The notes under the pieces are model-generated. The model saw only the letters and a program-made list of their open reading frames with translations. It made no database searches and was not told the origin of the DNA. Shown here in pieces: positions 6,691 to 9,043 of a stretch of 9,043 bases of DNA. Within the stretch, counting starts at the first letter, position 1. Every line of letters begins with the position of its first letter. Source of the DNA: Opitutaceae bacterium (GTDB lineage Bacteria > Verrucomicrobiota > Verrucomicrobiia > Opitutales > Opitutaceae); the NCBI GenBank assembly GCA_029979145.1, contig JAPOIC010000071.1:1-9043 (forward strand). Direction: 5' to 3'. Both the position numbers and the translations under genes were made by a program.

Positions 6691-7917
6691 ATGCCTCCGG
6701 ACCATCGCGCCACGTTTCGCGGCCTCGTCCAGACGGCCTGTGGAGACGGCACGCTGGTCAAACTCACGCTCGGCAAGCCGCGACCGGACGCGGGTGACCT
6801 GCGCAACGTGTATGTGAAACCGGTCACGCTGAAGCGCGGGCCGGAGTTCAGCTTTGTATTTCGCCACGCCACGCGCGACGTGACCAAGAACCATCCGGCC
6901 GACGCCGCGGTCGCCGAGGTCACCCGCCTGCTCAACGAGTCGTTCTTCGACGCGCATCTCTTCACCACCAATCAGCAGGCGCAGCTGGAGTCTCAGCCAG
7001 ACGGCGCCGCGCGCCTGCGCACGAAGTCCGTCGCCGCGACTGCCCCCGCCGCCATGCACGATCAAGCCAAGCAGTACCTCATCCCGGCCGACGCCCCCTG
7101 GCTCCGTGCCCTCGGGGTGACCAACGACCGCAGACATCCGCGCGATGGCATGGTGGGCAAATTTCGCCAAATCCAGAAATTCGCCGAACTCATTGCCCAG
7201 ATTGTCATCGAAGCCGATGCGCCCACCGACCGACCGTGGCGGATTGCCGATATGGGCTGCGGCAAGGGCTACCTGACTTTCGCCCTTGCCGCCCAGTTCG
7301 GCGACGCGGCCGAAGTAACCGGCATCGAACGCCGCGCCGATCTGGTCGACCTCTGCAATCGCACCGCCCGCGCGTGCGGCTTCACGCACTTGCGATTTGC
7401 GGTAGGCGACATCGGATCCACCACCCTCGAGCCGCCCGACCTGCTCGTGGCCCTGCACGCCTGCGACACCGCCACCGACGACGCCCTCGCCCAAGGCATC
7501 GCCGCAAACGCCCGCGCCCTCGTCGTCTCGCCCTGCTGCCAAAAGGAACTGCGGCCGCAACTCACCGCACCGACGGTGCTCGCCGACGCCCTCCGTCCCG
7601 GCATTTTTCAGGAACGCCAAGCCGAATTCGTAACCGACTCCCTGCGCGCACTGCTCCTCGAATGGGCGGGCTACCGCACCAAGGTCTTCGAGTTCATCTC
7701 CACGGAGCACACCGCCAGGAATCTAATGATCACCGCCGTGCGGCCGCCCACATCCGCCGCCGGCGCCTCAACTGCTGCCGCCCTCACCGCCCGTGACGCC
7801 CTCGCCACCCGCATCCGCGCCTTCGCCACCTTCTACGGCATCCACACCCACGCTTTGGCCCGCCACCTCCACTTCCCCCTTCTCCCCACCTCCCCCGATG
7901 CACCGGCAACTAAGTAA
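6691..7917 (+). CDS. SAM-dependent methyltransferase, Methyltransf_32-like, unknown target
   Basis: The 408-residue protein begins three bases after the binding-protein stop, so it is probably co-transcribed with the importer. Residues about 5-125 form an N-terminal region with no motif I can name beyond blocks such as DLRNVYVKPVTLKRGPEFSF. Residues about 155-350 form a Rossmann methyltransferase domain. It has KFRQIQKFAEL at 157-167, the SAM glycine motif IADMGCGKGYLTFAL at 185-199, an acidic end of strand two GIER at 211-214, LHACDTATDDAL at 255-266, and SPCCQKEL at 280-287. The HACDTATDDA and SPCC pattern fits the Methyltransf_32 group, which includes proteins acting on small molecules, RNA or protein. 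A C-terminal Ala/Thr/Pro-rich link leads to RIRAFATFYGIHTHALARHL at 374-393. The last codons overlap the first palindromic repeat. The family is fairly sure, but substrate and link to the importer are not. Confidence 0.85.
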   Translation: MPPDHRATFRGLVQTACGDGTLVKLTLGKPRPDAGDLRNVYVKPVTLKRGPEFSFVFRHATRDVTKNHPADAAVAEVTRLLNESFFDAHLFTTNQQAQLESQPDGAARLRTKSVAATAPAAMHDQAKQYLIPADAPWLRALGVTNDRRHPRDGMVGKFRQIQKFAELIAQIVIEADAPTDRPWRIADMGCGKGYLTFALAAQFGDAAEVTGIERRADLVDLCNRTARACGFTHLRFAVGDIGSTTLEPPDLLVALHACDTATDDALAQGIAANARALVVSPCCQKELRPQLTAPTVLADALRPGIFQERQAEFVTDSLRALLLEWAGYRTKVFEFISTEHTARNLMITAVRPPTSAAGASTAAALTARDALATRIRAFATFYGIHTHALARHLHFPLLPTSPDAPATK

Positions 7918-7932
7918 CGTATTACGTTACAA
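7914..7932 (+). repeat. Palindromic 19-base motif, copy 1
   Basis: The sequence is GTAACGTATTACGTTACAA. Bases 7914-7921 and 7923-7930 are perfect 8-base inverted arms around a single central T. It overlaps the stop codon of the methyltransferase gene (TAA at 7915-7917) and is AT-rich in a GC-rich setting. It looks like a dimer-binding operator or the stem end of a small repeat element. The function is inferred only from symmetry and from the second copy. Confidence 0.75.
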
Positions 7933-7970
7933 AGCTTCAGCCCCCCTCCGGCGGCGCGCCACTGCCCGTT

Positions 7971-7989
7971 GTAAGGTATTATGTTACAA
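7971..7989 (+). repeat. Palindromic 19-base motif, copy 2
   Basis: GTAAGGTATTATGTTACAA matches copy 1 at 17 of 19 positions in the same orientation, starting exactly 57 bases later. Its wider symmetry is GTTGTAA (7968-7974) against TTACAAC (7984-7990), a perfect 7-base inverted pair. Its inner bases contain TATTAT, a possible -10 box, so a bound protein could block transcription toward the downstream gene. That last point is inference. Confidence 0.72.
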
Positions 7990-8088
7990 CCGGACGTCGG
8001 ATGGGCGGGCGGTGCGCGCGCGGCAGCAGAGGACTGAGCGGTGGAGCTTGAGATTGGAAAGTTCGGGGCTTGGGAACATGCCGTGACC

Positions 8089-8095
8089 GAGGGAG
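8089..8095 (+). promoter_or_regulatory. Shine-Dalgarno site for the Rsm22-like gene
   Basis: GAGGGAG lies eight bases before the ATG at 8104. It favours this start over in-frame GTG codons at 8041 and 8083, which have no comparable site in front of them. Confidence 0.6.
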
Positions 8096-8103
8096 CAACT
8101 GTC

Positions 8104-9043
8104 ATGACCTGGACCGAACTGGATTGGGCTGCTTTGGACCGATTGCGCGACGGGTTCCTGCACGGCGGGGCGGCGGCGGGGCCGTATTGGAAATCCGAAT
8201 CGGCGCTCGCGAGTTATGACCTGACCTACGGCGAACGCATCGGCTGGAAGTGGGACCAGGTGCTGCGCGAACTCACTTTGCGCGGCTGGTCACCCGAACC
8301 GGGAACGACGGTGCTCGATTGGGGCTGCGGCAGCGGCGTCGCCAACCGGCGGGTCATCGGCCATTTTGGAGCCGCTCAATTTTCCGCCCTGCGTGTCTGG
8401 GATCACGAGCCGCTGGCAGCGGACTTTGCCGAGCGTCAGGCGCGCGCCGCCTTTTCCGGCCTCGACATTACGACCGTGACCCCCGGCTTCCTGCAAGGCG
8501 ACGAGCCGGTCGGCCTGCTGCTGATCAGCCACGTCCTGAACGAGCTTTCTACCGAGGCGCTCACCAGCCTGCGGACGCTACTGAACCGCGCGACTGCCGT
8601 CATCTGGGTGGAGCCCGGCACGAGCGAGGTCAGCCGCGGCCTTGGCATGATTCGTGATGCCGTGCGCGCGGACTTTCACGTCGTCGCCCCCTGCACGCAT
8701 CCGGGAGCCTGCCCGATGTTTGCCGAGGGCAACGAACGGCACTGGTGTCACTTCTTCGCGCCGCCGCCTTCGGAAATCTTTGCGAATTCAAACTGGGTGA
8801 AATTCGGCCAGCGCGCCGGCATCGACCTGCGCAGTTTGCCTTATGCGTTTCTCGCGCTCGATCGGCAACCGCAGACGGCGCCAGCAGATTGGTCGCGCAT
8901 CATCGGCCGGCCGGAGCACTTCAAGCCCTGCGCACGTTTCCTTAACTGCGACGCCTCGGGATTGACGAAACTCACGCTGCCCAAGCGCGCCCAACCGCCT
9001 CTTTTCAAGGAGCTTGATCGCACCAAGCGCCCCCTGCTCTACC
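8104..9043 (+). CDS. Rsm22-like ribosomal small-subunit methyltransferase-fold protein (3' partial)
   Basis: The frame stays open from the ATG at 8104 to the window edge, giving 313 residues and no stop. Hallmarks of the Rsm22/METTL17 family are in order. They are a SAM glycine motif VLDWGCGSGVANRRVI at 70-85, LLISHVLNELS at 139-149, WVEPGTSEVSRG at 168-179, APCTHPGACPM at 195-205 and RHWCHFF at 212-218. Later come C276 in HFKPCARF and C282. In mitochondrial relatives, cysteines at corresponding places bind an iron-sulfur cluster and the protein assists assembly of the small ribosomal subunit. Here C197, C203, C215 and C276 or C282 could do the same, which is inference. Methyltransferase activity is not proven for the family in general. 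The good Shine-Dalgarno sequence supports the start. The 186-base gap and palindromes before it suggest a transcription unit of its own. Confidence 0.9.
   Translation, partial: MTWTELDWAALDRLRDGFLHGGAAAGPYWKSESALASYDLTYGERIGWKWDQVLRELTLRGWSPEPGTTVLDWGCGSGVANRRVIGHFGAAQFSALRVWDHEPLAADFAERQARAAFSGLDITTVTPGFLQGDEPVGLLLISHVLNELSTEALTSLRTLLNRATAVIWVEPGTSEVSRGLGMIRDAVRADFHVVAPCTHPGACPMFAEGNERHWCHFFAPPPSEIFANSNWVKFGQRAGIDLRSLPYAFLALDRQPQTAPADWSRIIGRPEHFKPCARFLNCDASGLTKLTLPKRAQPPLFKELDRTKRPLLY

Larger units (their letters stand above)
7918..8103 (+). other. Intergenic region between the methyltransferase and Rsm22-like genes
   Basis: This is the longest stretch without a coding region. It holds most of the first palindromic motif, all of the second, a GC-rich segment containing GGCGCGCC at 7953-7960, and a Shine-Dalgarno sequence at its end. 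TATTAT at 7977-7982, inside copy 2, matches five of six bases of a sigma-70 -10 box. No good -35 box lies 16-18 bases before it. No convincing small gene, RNA gene or intrinsic terminator was found. Confidence 0.5.

Noticed and set aside
5992..7710. Long open frame on the minus strand (about 572 codons)
   Set aside because: It lies opposite the binding-protein and methyltransferase genes, which have clear family motifs. Its product shows no recognisable motif and is Gly/Ala/Val/Arg-rich, as expected for antisense frames in GC-rich genes.
8048..8079. TTGAGA at 8048-8053 as a -35 box for the Rsm22-like gene
   Set aside because: The bases 16-18 positions downstream (TGGGAA, GGGAAC) do not resemble a -10 box.
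7793..8086. Possible small gene across the intergenic region
   Set aside because: The product is Ser/Pro/Arg-rich, begins inside the methyltransferase gene, and shows no ribosome binding site or known motif.
8250..8657. Plus-strand open frame of about 135 codons in another phase
   Set aside because: It overlaps the Rsm22-like gene out of frame and gives an Arg/Pro/Ala-rich product with no motif. The Rsm22-like frame has strong family signatures.

Overview
The window is a GC-rich, tightly packed bacterial chromosome segment with every supported gene on the + strand. Spacing between genes is mostly 1 to 13 bases, few starts have a strong Shine-Dalgarno sequence, and no phage, plasmid or transposase genes are present. 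Protein style and gene content (split MacB-like exporter, TPR proteins, Rsm22-like protein, GC-rich codons) would fit Verrucomicrobiota, perhaps an Opitutaceae-like organism. That placement is an inference from general appearance, not from a marker gene.

Layout. (1) 1-2753: the end of a MacA/HlyD-type periplasmic adaptor, then a MacB-type ATPase and a MacB-type FtsX permease on separate genes, forming a tripartite export operon. (2) 2813-4091: a secreted TPR-repeat protein and a small VOC (glyoxalase/bleomycin-resistance fold) protein, four bases apart. (3) 4174-7917: an importer operon with an SsuB/TauB/ThiZ-type ATPase, a ThiX/SsuC-type permease and an NMT1/THI5-like binding protein, followed three bases later by a two-domain SAM methyltransferase. 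The likely substrate class is a thiamine-pyrimidine precursor or a similar small heterocycle. No TPP or FMN riboswitch is visible upstream. (4) 7918-8103: the longest intergenic stretch, carrying two copies of an AT-rich 19-base palindromic motif, the first overlapping the stop codon of the methyltransferase gene. (5) 8104-9043: the first 313 codons of an Rsm22-like protein with a glycine-rich SAM motif and a conserved cysteine pattern. It runs off the window, so it has no stop codon here.

Most of the window is ordinary housekeeping and transport. The signals most worth a second look are the paired palindromes in 7914-7989 and the unassigned methyltransferase attached to the NMT1-type importer. 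I did not find convincing evidence of a new defence, mobile or RNA system.
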